A DNA stretch of 64,000 nucleotides from Pseudosulfitobacter sp. DSM 107133 (lineage in GTDB: Bacteria > Pseudomonadota > Alphaproteobacteria > Rhodobacterales > Rhodobacteraceae), in NCBI RefSeq assembly GCF_022788695.1, contig NZ_CP085161.1, forward strand, positions 41,695 through 105,694, in the 5' to 3' direction. Below, piece by piece: positions 24,874 through 33,171 of the stretch; positions within the stretch are counted from its first letter, which is position 1, and the number at the start of each line of letters is the position of its first letter. Made by a program: the position numbers and the translations under genes. The notes under the pieces were generated by a model that worked only from the letters and a program-made list of their open reading frames with translations, searched no databases and was not told the DNA's origin.

Positions 24874-25155
24874 TCACGAGAAGCCGTCGACGATGGTGCC
24901 GGCCGAGAAGATCAGCACGATCCCGATGATGACCGAGGCGAACCAGCCCCAGTTCAGCCGTCCCATCATACACATGAAGCCGGTGCCGATCACGGCGAGC
25001 GTGGCGACCGCGATACCGATCGGACCAGTCAGTGCGGCCTCGACGGTTTCCAGCATGGTCTGGATCGGCGACAAGTCTTGCGCGAGAGCGGGCGTTGCGA
25101 AAGCCGCCAGGGTTGTGGCGGCGGGCAAGAGGCGGCTGAGGCGATGTCGAAGCAT
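24874..25155 (-). CDS. virB2: VirB2-type conjugative pilin
   Basis: A 93-residue prepilin: signal peptide ending ATPALA with mature QDLSPIQTML, then two hydrophobic helices separated by a short polar loop (MMGRLNW). This matches VirB2/TrbC pilins, which after cleavage are stored in the inner membrane and polymerise into the pilus. The upstream in-frame extension to 25425 overlaps the transglycosylase gene and is discounted. The 111 bases to virB3 hold no gene. Confidence 0.88.
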   Translation of the reverse strand: MLRHRLSRLLPAATTLAAFATPALAQDLSPIQTMLETVEAALTGPIGIAVATLAVIGTGFMCMMGRLNWGWFASVIIGIVLIFSAGTIVDGFS

Positions 25156-25171
25156 GCGAGATTCCCTTGTT

Positions 25172-25870
25172 TTACTGAAGTTCGATGAGGACCGGCGCGC
25201 GGGCGGGCATCCGGTCTGCGATGCGGATGTCCGGAGCTGAAGCGGGAGGGCCTGCCAGCCGGGACCGGATCCGGTGGATGCGCGCGATGTAGTCGCGGGT
25301 CTCGGTGAAAGGCGGGATGCCGGAATACTCGACCACCCTGTGCGGCCCGGCATTATAGGCTGCCAGCGCCAGGTCGATGTCCTTGAAGGTGGCAAGCTGA
25401 GCGAGCAAATAGCGCGCCGCGCCATCGAGGTTCTGGGACGGATTGCGCGGATCGACCCCGAGTGCGCGCGCCGTGTCGGGCATCAGTTGCCCCAATCCAT
25501 AGGCACCTTTCGGGCTCATGGCGGCCGGGTTGTAGCCGCTCTCTGCCTCGACCAGGGCGCGGAACAGGACCTGCCAGTCACCCGCCTCAAGGCCAACCTG
25601 GCGTAGAGCACGGTTACCTTCATGTCGGACTGCCGTAGCTTGGATCAGGGAGAGGATATCGTGGCGACCGGAAGGCGGCGCGGCTTCTAGTGACGCAAGT
25701 ACGATCTCGGCCTCAGCCGGTTCGTCCAACCCAGCCCAAGCAGGGCGCTGGCCATGGAAGGTCCAGCCGGAGGTCCGGGCTGTGCCGTCGCGGCCGAAGG
25801 CGATGACGTCAGCCGCGCTCCTCGAGGGTAATACTGTAGTCAGGACCAAAGCGCAGATCGCGCCCGTCAC
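25172..25870 (-). CDS. virB1: VirB1-like lytic transglycosylase
   Basis: A 232-residue SLT-domain enzyme with the catalytic Glu in LVEAESGYNPAAM, then SPKGAYGLGQLMPDTA and LALAAYNAGPHRVVEYSG. The GTG at 25870 gives a signal-peptide-like N-terminus (MTGAICALVLTTVLP); the longer open frame to 26086 would sit on the upstream gene in another frame. It overlaps the stop of the 25809-26123 gene by about 60 bases. The start is uncertain because no clear ribosome-binding site is visible. It leads the virB2-virB11 gene set. Confidence 0.85.
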   Translation of the reverse strand: MTGAICALVLTTVLPSRSAADVIAFGRDGTARTSGWTFHGQRPAWAGLDEPAEAEIVLASLEAAPPSGRHDILSLIQATAVRHEGNRALRQVGLEAGDWQVLFRALVEAESGYNPAAMSPKGAYGLGQLMPDTARALGVDPRNPSQNLDGAARYLLAQLATFKDIDLALAAYNAGPHRVVEYSGIPPFTETRDYIARIHRIRSRLAGPPASAPDIRIADRMPARAPVLIELQ

Positions 25871-26123
25871 CGAACTCGAGATGATGTTTGAAGAGCCCCG
25901 GCCATATGTTGAAATACCGCGGCTCAGGCCCGTGTGGGGTGATCCGGGTCGAGACCAGAATGGCTTCCGGTTCGCCCTCGCGCAGGTAGATGCACTGGTA
26001 GCGCGGCTTGCCATCGTCCGTGAACCCCACGAGTTCATACCGGCAGCGGTACGCGATGCCCTCCTCCTGGAGGTCTTTGACACCATCGATGGTGATCAGG
26101 ATCTGGTTGCGCGCTATCGGCAT
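25809..26123 (-). CDS. Hypothetical protein at the head of the virB operon
   Basis: A 104-residue protein starting MPIARNQILITIDGVKDLQE and ending YSITLEERG. It is beta-rich, with no signal peptide or membrane segment, so it is probably cytoplasmic. Alternating hydrophobic and charged residues (YRCRYELVGFTDDGKPRYQ) make it look real rather than a shadow. It is the first gene of the leftward transfer operon, with GGGAGAGTCC upstream of the ATG, and overlaps the transglycosylase gene. The function is unknown; a regulator of transfer is possible from position only. Confidence 0.65.
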   Translation of the reverse strand: MPIARNQILITIDGVKDLQEEGIAYRCRYELVGFTDDGKPRYQCIYLREGEPEAILVSTRITPHGPEPRYFNIWPGLFKHHLEFGDGRDLRFGPDYSITLEERG

Positions 26124-26255
26124 GTTTGGACTCTCCCGTTGAGAGCCCTTCTACTTCACGACACTAAGGCCATAAAGTCATATAGAGTCAATACGACATA
26201 TTGCAGAAAAATACAAATTGCACGATAGTTGCCGCAACTTTTGCGGGAGAGTGGC

Positions 26256-26834
26256 ATGAAACGTCAGATGATGGCGGCGATAATCGGGGTGTTTGGTGCT
26301 CTTGGTGCCCCTGAGAAAGCGCAGGCCTATGATATCGACTGCGCCATCATGCTCTGTATGGCGGGAGGTTTCCCCCCGAGCGCGGTCTGCGCGCGGGCCT
26401 ATCGCACCATGATTCGTCGGATCACGCCCTGGCCGAGCCTGCCGCCCTTCGGGGTCTGCACCTTTGCCCATGTCCCGGTCGAGCTTGGTGGGCCAGGTGG
26501 GGAGGGTGAGCTCGACACCAACCTGCCGGAATACGAATGGCTGAACCGCACTCACGTAATCTGGTTCACCGGACGCTCCTACGAGCCGCGCGACGAGCCG
26601 CGTCAGTGGGATTGGTCGATCCGCTCTTGCGATCGCGAGAACCGGACCTGTCGGTATATCCAACGGGTCTACGGATCCCACACGCCCTGGCCCGCGACAT
26701 TCACCTCAGAAAGCGGGCAGGAGATTGCCTACCCAAGCGGTGGCGGCCTTTGGCACTTCTACTCCCGCAGCATCATGGTCGAATACGGCGACTATGAGGG
26801 CAACTTGGGCCATTCGGAGTGGTTTTCCTACTGA
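26256..26834 (+). CDS. Exported Cys- and Trp-rich hypothetical protein
   Basis: A 192-residue protein with a signal peptide (KRQMMAAIIGVFGALGAPEKAQA) preceded by GCGGGAGAG. The mature part has Cys pairs (DIDCAIMLCMAGG, SAVCARAY, CTFAH) and many Trp and Tyr residues, with no known motif. A segment like DIDCAIMLCMAGGFP recurs in exported proteins encoded beside alphaproteobacterial transfer genes. It is divergent from the virB operon and may share its control region. I infer a periplasmic or surface role, not a defined function. Confidence 0.7.
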   Translation: MKRQMMAAIIGVFGALGAPEKAQAYDIDCAIMLCMAGGFPPSAVCARAYRTMIRRITPWPSLPPFGVCTFAHVPVELGGPGGEGELDTNLPEYEWLNRTHVIWFTGRSYEPRDEPRQWDWSIRSCDRENRTCRYIQRVYGSHTPWPATFTSESGQEIAYPSGGGLWHFYSRSIMVEYGDYEGNLGHSEWFSY

Positions 26835-27028
26835 TCTGAGCTGTCACTGGGCGTCAGGGAAAACGGGCGCACGATGGCAAGACTGGCATCAAAGCGTTCC
26901 GGATCGACATGCCAACGACGGCTCACCGAGCCATCATTCCAACGGTAATCGGTGAACAGGTGAATCTTCTGCGTCCCGTCGTTCAGAAACCCTTCCTGGA
27001 AAGGCCAGCCTGTCTTTCTCTTCGCCAT
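26828..27028 (-). CDS. Small hypothetical protein
   Basis: A 66-residue basic protein starting MAKRKTGWPFQEGFLNDGTQ, with a beta-rich, Trp-containing middle (YRWNDGSVSRRWHVD). Its stop codon overlaps the end of the convergent exported-protein gene by 7 bases. No family recognised. The ribosome-binding site is weak, so this is a moderate call. Confidence 0.5.
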   Translation of the reverse strand: MAKRKTGWPFQEGFLNDGTQKIHLFTDYRWNDGSVSRRWHVDPERFDASLAIVRPFSLTPSDSSDQ

Positions 27029-27093
27029 GTATCCGCGCCACTCGTACCGTTTTTGCCGTTATGTCTCTCGCGTTGGGGGACGGGATCAAAGCC

Positions 27094-27315
27094 TCAGGAA
27101 ACGGACTTGCGCTTCGCGAAGAGTTCTTCGGGGTCGACATTGAGCGCCTTGGCGATGCGTTCGAGAAGGTCGAGGGAAGCCGCGAACTTGGCGTTCTCGA
27201 CCTTGCCCATATGGCCGCGGCTCACTTCGGCCCGATGAGCAAGCTCCTCCTGGCTGAGGCCGCGGGCGCGTCTCAATTCCTGGATGTTCAGTGCTACACG
27301 GTCCCGCAAGTTCAT
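27094..27315 (-). CDS. XRE-family transcriptional regulator
   Basis: A 73-residue protein that consists of a single helix-turn-helix domain: NIQELRRARGLSQEELAHRA, then EVSRGHMGKVENAKFAASLD. Such small Cro/CI-type proteins usually repress their own gene and a neighbouring transfer or defence operon. An inverted repeat at 27343-27359 is placed just upstream of the start. It stands between the transfer region and the catabolic island. Confidence 0.8.
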   Translation of the reverse strand: MNLRDRVALNIQELRRARGLSQEELAHRAEVSRGHMGKVENAKFAASLDLLERIAKALNVDPEELFAKRKSVS

Positions 27316-27342
27316 GCCCGCGAAACGGGCACGATGCGCGAA

Positions 27343-27359
27343 ATATCGCCACGCGATAT
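27343..27359. promoter_or_regulatory. Inverted repeat upstream of the XRE gene
   Basis: ATATCGC-CAC-GCGATAT is a perfect 7-bp inverted repeat with a 3-base spacer, 28 bases upstream of the regulator's ATG. It has the size of an operator for a small XRE dimer, so autoregulation is likely (inference). Confidence 0.5.
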
Positions 27360-27496
27360 ATGTTACATTCGGAGGCGCAGAGAAGAAATGTTTGAGCGGC
27401 GCGAGATCGCCGAAATGGGATGCCTGCCGAAACGCAGGTCACGGGATTATCCGTCTCGCAAACATTTTGGGCCGTTCAATCGTTCTTTCTGAAAAG

Positions 27497-27523
27497 GGCG
27501 GCACCGGCAATACCGGTGCCGCC
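27497..27523 (-). terminator. Terminator of the leftward catabolic operon
   Basis: The arms GGCGGCACCGG and CCGGTGCCGCC pair perfectly (11 bp) around the loop CAATA. On the minus strand the hairpin is followed by CTTTTC. It lies about 110 bases after the thiolase stop codon. Confidence 0.7.
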
Positions 27524-27633
27524 AGTTGGTCGTCCACAGGGAGGTTCAAGAGGACGAATTCTACAGCGAAATTTGAGGTCAGCCAAAAATCGCATAAGAG
27601 AACTTATGTTAGTTTTGTGGTTGTCGCGGCACC

Positions 27634-28833
27634 TCAGACAGCTTCGAGCGCGATTGCAATCCCCTGTCCCACGCCAATACACATGGTCGATAACGACTTT
27701 TCTCCAGGTTTGAGGTCCAGCATCGCTGAACCAGTGATGCGGGCACCTGACATGCCAAGCGGATGGCCGAGAGCAATAGCGCCGCCGTTCGGGTTCACGC
27801 GGGCGTCATCATCCGCGATCCCCAGGTGCCGTAGTGTGGCCAGACCCTGCGAAGCAAAGGCTTCGTTAAGTTCGATTACCGAGAAGTCTTCTTGTTTCAG
27901 TCCAAGTCGCGCCATCAGCTTTTCCGACGCCGGTGCCGGCCCGAAACCCATGATGCGCGGTGCGACGCCCGCGGTTGCGCCGCCCAAGACCCTTGCGATC
28001 GGTGTGAGGCCAAATTTTTTTGCGACGTCGCTGGTGGCAAGGATCAATGCTGCGGCACCATCGTTCACGCCCGAAGAATTCCCAGCGGTTACAGTGCCGT
28101 CCGCTTTTACGAAAGTTTTCAGTTGGGCGAGCGCTTCCAAAGTCGTACCCGCGCGAGGGTGTTCATCCTGTACGACGATCTTTGGCTCCCCCTTTCGCTG
28201 AGGAATCTCTACCGGGACAATTTCACGGGCCAAACGACCGTTCGCCATGGCATCTCTCGCCTTTCGCTGCGAACGCATGGCGAAGGCATCTTGGTCGGCG
28301 CGGTTGATGCTGAAGTCTTCCGCTACGTTTTCGGCCGTTTCAGGCATGCTGTCGACGCCGTATTGACTCTTCATCTGTTTATTGACGAAGCGCCAGCCGA
28401 TGGTGGTGTCTTCAGCAGAATTTTCGCGCGAGAATGCAGTTGTAGCTTTTGGCATCACAAACGGAGCACGAGACATGCTTTCCACACCGCCAGCAACAAT
28501 GAGATCGGCTTCTCCAGCTTTGATCGCGCGGGCGGCTGTGATTACGGCGTCCATACCCGATCCGCACAACCGGTTCATCGTCGTGCCAGGGACACAATCC
28601 GGAAATCCCGCGAGTAGCAGCGACATGCGTGCGACGTTGCGGTTGTCCTCGCCCGCCTGGTTGGCGCAGCCGAAAATCACTTCGTCAATGGCCGCTAGAT
28701 CTAGCTTCGGGTTTCGGCTGGCCAGGGCCCTGAGTGGGATTGCACCAAGATCGTCGGCTCGCACAGAAGAAAGCGCGCCGCCATAGCGACCAATTGGTGT
28801 GCGGATGTAATCGCAGATGTAGACGTTTGTCAT
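27634..28833 (-). CDS. Beta-ketoadipyl-CoA-type thiolase
   Basis: A 399-residue acetyl-CoA acyltransferase. Seen: nucleophile Cys in TTMNRLCGSGMDAV, ELNEAFASQ, the active-site His in GHPLGMSGARI and the second Cys in STMCIGVGQG. N-terminus and internal segments resemble PcaF/PaaJ thiolases, which split 3-oxoadipyl-CoA into succinyl-CoA and acetyl-CoA. That is the last step needed for adipyl-CoA from the cyclohexanol pathway encoded around it. It is the last gene of the leftward operon, 2 bases after the ETF alpha stop codon. Substrate is inferred from context. Confidence 0.88.
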   Translation of the reverse strand: MTNVYICDYIRTPIGRYGGALSSVRADDLGAIPLRALASRNPKLDLAAIDEVIFGCANQAGEDNRNVARMSLLLAGFPDCVPGTTMNRLCGSGMDAVITAARAIKAGEADLIVAGGVESMSRAPFVMPKATTAFSRENSAEDTTIGWRFVNKQMKSQYGVDSMPETAENVAEDFSINRADQDAFAMRSQRKARDAMANGRLAREIVPVEIPQRKGEPKIVVQDEHPRAGTTLEALAQLKTFVKADGTVTAGNSSGVNDGAAALILATSDVAKKFGLTPIARVLGGATAGVAPRIMGFGPAPASEKLMARLGLKQEDFSVIELNEAFASQGLATLRHLGIADDDARVNPNGGAIALGHPLGMSGARITGSAMLDLKPGEKSLSTMCIGVGQGIAIALEAV

Positions 28834-28835
28834 TC

Positions 28836-29756
28836 TTAGAGTGCCTTTGTCATATCCGGGACGGCGTCGAGCAGGTCTGCGACCAGGCCGTAGTCGGCGA
28901 CCTGGAAGATCTGGGCCTCTTCATCCTTGTTGATGGCGACGATGACCTTGCTGTCCTTCATGCCTGCAAGGTGTTGAATTGCCCCGGAAATCCCGACCGC
29001 GATGTACAGCTCGGGCGCCACGACCTTGCCGGTCTGGCCGACCTGCCAGTCGTTCGGTGCGAACCCGCTATCCACCGCCGCGCGCGAGGCGCCGACCGCC
29101 GCGCCCAGCTTGTCGGCCAGGCCCTCGATGATCGCGAAGTTCTCCTCGGAACCGACGCCGCGACCGCCCGAGACCACGATCTTGGCCGAGGTCAGTTCCG
29201 GACGATCCGACGCCGCGACCTTGTCCTCGACCCAGGCGCTCAGGCCCGCGTTGCCGGCCGCTGCGATGGCCTCGACGGCGGCCGAACCACCCTGGCCAGC
29301 CGCGTCGAAGGCGGTGGTGCGGACGGTCAGTACCTTCTTGGAATCGTTGGACTTTACCGTCTGAATCGCGTTGCCCGCGTAGATCGGGCGTTCGAACGTG
29401 GACCCGTCCACGATGGCGGTGACGTCCGACAAAACCATCACGTCCAGCAGCGCCGCGACGCGCGGCAGGATGTTTTTCGCGCTCGCCGTGGACGGAGCAA
29501 CGATATGTTCATAATTGCCTGCCAGGCTGACCACCAGATCGGCGACCGGCTCGGCCAGGCCGTTGGCATAGGCGGCGTCATCCGCCACCAGAACCTTTGC
29601 CACGCCGTCGATCTTCGACGCGGCCTCGCCTGCGGCAGCGGGGCCCGCAACCAGAACGGTCACATCGCCCAGCGATTTGGCAGCGGTCACCGCCTTGGCG
29701 GTGGCGTCCAGCGCCAGTGCACCACCGGCGATTTCTGCAAGGAGAAGAACAGCCAT
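28836..29756 (-). CDS. etfA: Electron transfer flavoprotein subunit alpha
   Basis: A 306-residue ETF alpha subunit. The C-terminal FAD domain is recognisable from SGGRGVGSEENF, AVGISGAIQHLAGM and the signature segment VIVAINKDEEAQIFQVADYG. ETF takes electrons from acyl-CoA dehydrogenases and passes them to ETF-quinone oxidoreductase, which is not encoded here and must be chromosomal. It overlaps ETF beta by 1 base. The gene appears richer in G and C than the adjacent SDR and monooxygenase genes, suggesting a separate source. Confidence 0.95.
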   Translation of the reverse strand: MAVLLLAEIAGGALALDATAKAVTAAKSLGDVTVLVAGPAAAGEAASKIDGVAKVLVADDAAYANGLAEPVADLVVSLAGNYEHIVAPSTASAKNILPRVAALLDVMVLSDVTAIVDGSTFERPIYAGNAIQTVKSNDSKKVLTVRTTAFDAAGQGGSAAVEAIAAAGNAGLSAWVEDKVAASDRPELTSAKIVVSGGRGVGSEENFAIIEGLADKLGAAVGASRAAVDSGFAPNDWQVGQTGKVVAPELYIAVGISGAIQHLAGMKDSKVIVAINKDEEAQIFQVADYGLVADLLDAVPDMTKAL

Positions 29757-30514
29757 TACACGATCCCCTTTTCTTTCAGCTTCGACACCAGCTCGTCGAC
29801 CGAGCCAACCATTTCCCCGGCCGAACGCGCGGCGGGCTCTGCCGTCTTGACGACGGTCAGGCGCGGCGTGACATCGACGCCGAAATCGGCGGCGGTCTTT
29901 TCGTCCAGCGGTTTCTTCTTGGCTTTCATGATGTTGGGCAGCGAGGCGTAGCGCGGCTCGTTCAGGCGCAGGTCGGCGGTGACGATCGCCGGCAGCTTCA
30001 CCTTGATGGTCTGCAGACCGCCGTCCACTTCGCGGGTCACGACGGCATGCTCGCCCTCGATCGCAACCTCAGAGGCATAGGTCGCCTGACCCCAGCCCAG
30101 CAGCGCCGCCAGCATCTGGCCGGTCGCGTTCATGTCGTTGTCGATCGCCTGTTTGCCCGCGATCACCAGGCCCGGCGCCTCGGCGTCGATCACGGCCTTT
30201 AGGATCTTGGCCACCGCCAGCGGCTCGATATCTTGGTGCACGTCGTCGGCGGCCACGACGAGGATCGCCCGGTCCGCGCCCATCGCCAGCGCCGTGCGCA
30301 GCGTTTCCTGCGCCTGTTTCACGCCGATCGACACGACGACAAGCTCGTCCGCCTTGCCCGCTTCCTTCAGACGGATCGCCTCTTCAACCGCAATCTCGTC
30401 GAACGGGTTCATCGACATCTTCACATTCGCGAGACCAACTCCGCTACCGTCCGCCTTAACGCGAACCTTCACGTTGTAATCAATTAGGTGTTTTATAGGT
30501 GCAATTATTTTCAT
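29756..30514 (-). CDS. etfB: Electron transfer flavoprotein subunit beta
   Basis: A 252-residue ETF beta subunit starting [20 protein letters not shown], with [19 protein letters not shown], the AMP-binding region and the signature segment [20 protein letters not shown] followed by [19 protein letters not shown]. It pairs with the alpha subunit downstream and should serve the acyl-CoA dehydrogenase at 40934-42094. Encoding a dedicated ETF pair inside a catabolic island is unusual, as most bacteria use the housekeeping copy. Confidence 0.95.
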   Translation of the reverse strand: MKIIAPIKHLIDYNVKVRVKADGSGVGLANVKMSMNPFDEIAVEEAIRLKEAGKADELVVVSIGVKQAQETLRTALAMGADRAILVVAADDVHQDIEPLAVAKILKAVIDAEAPGLVIAGKQAIDNDMNATGQMLAALLGWGQATYASEVAIEGEHAVVTREVDGGLQTIKVKLPAIVTADLRLNEPRYASLPNIMKAKKKPLDEKTAADFGVDVTPRLTVVKTAEPAARSAGEMVGSVDELVSKLKEKGIV

Positions 30515-30590
30515 TGGCGTTTATCGTCTTGGAAATTTGCAATGGCAGTAACGGCCCGGGTTCCAGGCCGTTACTTGGGATGTGTCTCTG

Positions 30591-31346
30591 TCAATTCGCA
30601 GTATAACCGCCATCTACTACAATCTCTGCTCCGTGAACGAACGATGACTCATCCGATGCGAGGAACAGGACCGCATTCGAAACCTCTTCAGGTTTGCTTG
30701 GCCGCTTGAGCAGCGTGGCCCCCAGAATTGCCTGCCGGGTCTCTTCGTCGGCGTGTAGCAGATCTTTTGTCATGGGAGTATCGATGACACCGGGATGGAT
30801 CGAATTGACACGTATGCCACTTTCGGCCAGGTCGACTGCGCAGGATTTGGTCAACATCCGTACGGCGCCTTTGGATCCAATGTAGGCTCCCGCCGAAGCG
30901 GCACCAACAATCCCATAGATTGAAGAAATATTGATAATTGATGCTTTTTCGGTCTCTTTCATCAATGGAACCGCGGCTCGGATACCGAGATAAACACCGC
31001 GTACATTGACGTTGATCGTCATGTCAAATTCGTCAGGCGAGGTTTCGTGGAGCGGCTTCAGAATGAGAATGCCAGCGTTGTTCACTAGCACATCAAGTCG
31101 ACCAGCACTTGATTGCACCGTGGAGATGACATTCTTCCAATCTTCTTCAAGCGTCACGTCATGCTGAATGAATTCCGCCTTCCCTCCGGCTCCAATGATA
31201 CCTTTTACTACGCTTTCACCCGCTTCCGTATCACGGTCGGTTACAAATACATGCGCGCCTTCACGTGCCAGCGTTTCACAATGGGCTTTTCCCATGCCCA
31301 TGGCGCCACCTGTTACCAGTGCGACTTTTCCGGATACCCGTCCCAT
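30591..31346 (-). CDS. Short-chain dehydrogenase, probable cyclohexanol dehydrogenase
   Basis: A 251-residue classical SDR: NAD-binding TGGAMGMGKAH near the N-terminus, NNAG, active-site Ser in IINISSIYG and the catalytic YxxxK (AYIGSKGAV). The Asp after the second strand (FVTDRD) favours NAD over NADP. The ATG at 31346 follows AGGAGAG and is preferred to the upstream ATG. Set directly before a cyclohexanone monooxygenase gene, its likely job is cyclohexanol to cyclohexanone (the ChnA step). SDR substrates cannot be read from sequence, so this is from context. Confidence 0.85.
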   Translation of the reverse strand: MGRVSGKVALVTGGAMGMGKAHCETLAREGAHVFVTDRDTEAGESVVKGIIGAGGKAEFIQHDVTLEEDWKNVISTVQSSAGRLDVLVNNAGILILKPLHETSPDEFDMTINVNVRGVYLGIRAAVPLMKETEKASIINISSIYGIVGAASAGAYIGSKGAVRMLTKSCAVDLAESGIRVNSIHPGVIDTPMTKDLLHADEETRQAILGATLLKRPSKPEEVSNAVLFLASDESSFVHGAEIVVDGGYTAN

Positions 31347-31418
31347 AGTTCTCTCCTGAGTGTTCATGAACAAATTTAATTGTTTCCGCCGGGTTTTCTT
31401 AATGCCCGACGGAATTCT

Positions 31419-33056
31419 TTACACCTTCTCGGCAGTGCGGTCGCGGATCAGGGATGTATAACCTTCCTCCTTAACCGCACTAATGGCATTGCGATAATTG
31501 CCAATCCCGGCCATGTAGAACATCACCGCATTCTTCTTTCCGGGGATATTTGCGCCGAAGATCCAGCTTTCAGCTTTGGGGAAGAGTGTCATGTCGGCGA
31601 TTTCACGGCAGGTGCCAACCCAAGCGTCGCGCGCCTCCACGGTTGGCTCCACACTTTGAACCCCCTCTTCTTCCATTGCGCAAATCGTGTCAGCGATCCA
31701 TTCAACTTGCGTCTCAATGCTGGGGGGCAGGTTAGTGAAGGGGCCATTAGGGCCAAGGATCATGAAGAAGTTAGGGAAGTCTACCTCCATCATGCCGAGG
31801 TAACCGAGTGGGCCTTCCTTCCAAGTGTCGCGCATGGTCACGCCTCCGCGTCCGCGGAGGTCCATTTTGACGTAATTGCCGTCGACCGCATCGAAACCAG
31901 TGGCAAAGATTACGATGTCAAGCTCATGCTCCTCGCCGCTTTCGAGACGAATGCCGTTCGGAGTGAACTCTGCGATCGGATCGGCCTTCACGTCGGCGAG
32001 GGTCACGTTGTCTCGGTTGTAGACCTCGTAATAGTTGTTTCCGCAAAGCGGGCGCTTGGCGTAAAGGTCCTTCGGCGTCAGTTTCTCTGCGACCTTGGGG
32101 TCCTTCACGATTTGCTTGATCTTGCCCTTGATGAAGTCAGCGGCCGCATCATTGGCCACTTGGCTGGTCGCAATATCGCAAAAGGTGCCAAACATGAAAT
32201 AGAAACCACCGCCGCGCTGCCAGGCGGCTTCGAAGACCCGCTCCCGTTCCTCGGGCGAGGCGGTTTCGGCGGGTTCGGCGCTTTCTTCGAAGCCGAAGGC
32301 CACAACAGAATTCTTCACTTGATTCCAGATATTATCGTAGTTCGCCTTTTGCTCGGCGATGGTAGCATCGTCTTGCGGGGTGTTCCCAATCGGCACGACA
32401 TATTGTGCAGAGCGCTGAAAAACAGTCAGGTGTTTTGCAATTGGTGCCGTTGCAGTGATAACCTGAACACCCGTCGAGCCGGTGCCGATAATGCCCACGC
32501 GTTTGTTGCTCAAGTCCACTCCCTCGGGCCAGGCACCTGTGTGTAAGATACGGCCTTTGAAATCATCGATGCCCTTGAATTTTGGAACATTCGTTGCGGA
32601 CAAGAGACCGAGGCCAGTGACAAGGTATTTTGCGGTAACTGTCTCACCACTATCAGTGATCACGTTCCAGAGACCGGTTTTTTCATTATAGTGCGCGCCA
32701 TCCACTTTGGTGTCGAACTTGTAGCTGCGTCGAAGATCGAGATGATCCGCTACCTCGTTCATGTATTCGAGGATCTCGGGCTGGGTCAGATACCGGGTTT
32801 TCCAGCGGCCTTTTCGAAGCAACTCTTTGTCAAAAGAATAGCGATAGACATAGCTTTCCGTGTCTGACAGCGCACCGGGATATCGGTTCCACCACCAGGT
32901 GCCGCCAACGTCACTGGCGCTGTCATAGCCCCGGACGTTCAGTCCCTGCTCGTTGCGAAGTTTGTGGACAGCGTAAAGCCCGCCGAAGCCCGCGCCAATG
33001 ACGACTGCGTCAAAATCCGCTCCGACCGTTTTAGTATTCTCAGTCTGAATGTTCAT
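31419..33056 (-). CDS. chnB: Cyclohexanone monooxygenase (Baeyer-Villiger, ChnB-like)
   Basis: A 545-residue class B flavoprotein monooxygenase that converts cyclohexanone to epsilon-caprolactone using NADPH and oxygen. Seen: FAD-binding VIGAGFGGLYAV near residue 20, the Baeyer-Villiger fingerprint FKGRILHTGAWP, the NADPH-binding IIGTGSTGVQV and late segments ILGPNGPFTNLPPSIE and SWIFGANIPGKK. These match the Acinetobacter enzyme closely as I recall it, and the length is normal. The ATG at 33056 follows CTGGGAGGAG; the open frame to 33254 is discounted. It lies between the lactone hydrolase and SDR genes, in pathway order. Confidence 0.92.
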   Translation of the reverse strand: MNIQTENTKTVGADFDAVVIGAGFGGLYAVHKLRNEQGLNVRGYDSASDVGGTWWWNRYPGALSDTESYVYRYSFDKELLRKGRWKTRYLTQPEILEYMNEVADHLDLRRSYKFDTKVDGAHYNEKTGLWNVITDSGETVTAKYLVTGLGLLSATNVPKFKGIDDFKGRILHTGAWPEGVDLSNKRVGIIGTGSTGVQVITATAPIAKHLTVFQRSAQYVVPIGNTPQDDATIAEQKANYDNIWNQVKNSVVAFGFEESAEPAETASPEERERVFEAAWQRGGGFYFMFGTFCDIATSQVANDAAADFIKGKIKQIVKDPKVAEKLTPKDLYAKRPLCGNNYYEVYNRDNVTLADVKADPIAEFTPNGIRLESGEEHELDIVIFATGFDAVDGNYVKMDLRGRGGVTMRDTWKEGPLGYLGMMEVDFPNFFMILGPNGPFTNLPPSIETQVEWIADTICAMEEEGVQSVEPTVEARDAWVGTCREIADMTLFPKAESWIFGANIPGKKNAVMFYMAGIGNYRNAISAVKEEGYTSLIRDRTAEKV

Positions 33057-33171
33057 ATCACTCCTCCCAGAGTAAGACCGCTCCGCCCCGCAGATTGCGG
33101 GTGAGATGCTAGATGAATGTTTCGTAGGGGTTTGTCTCGCACCGCACCGCAATGCAGTGCGAGTACAGGTC

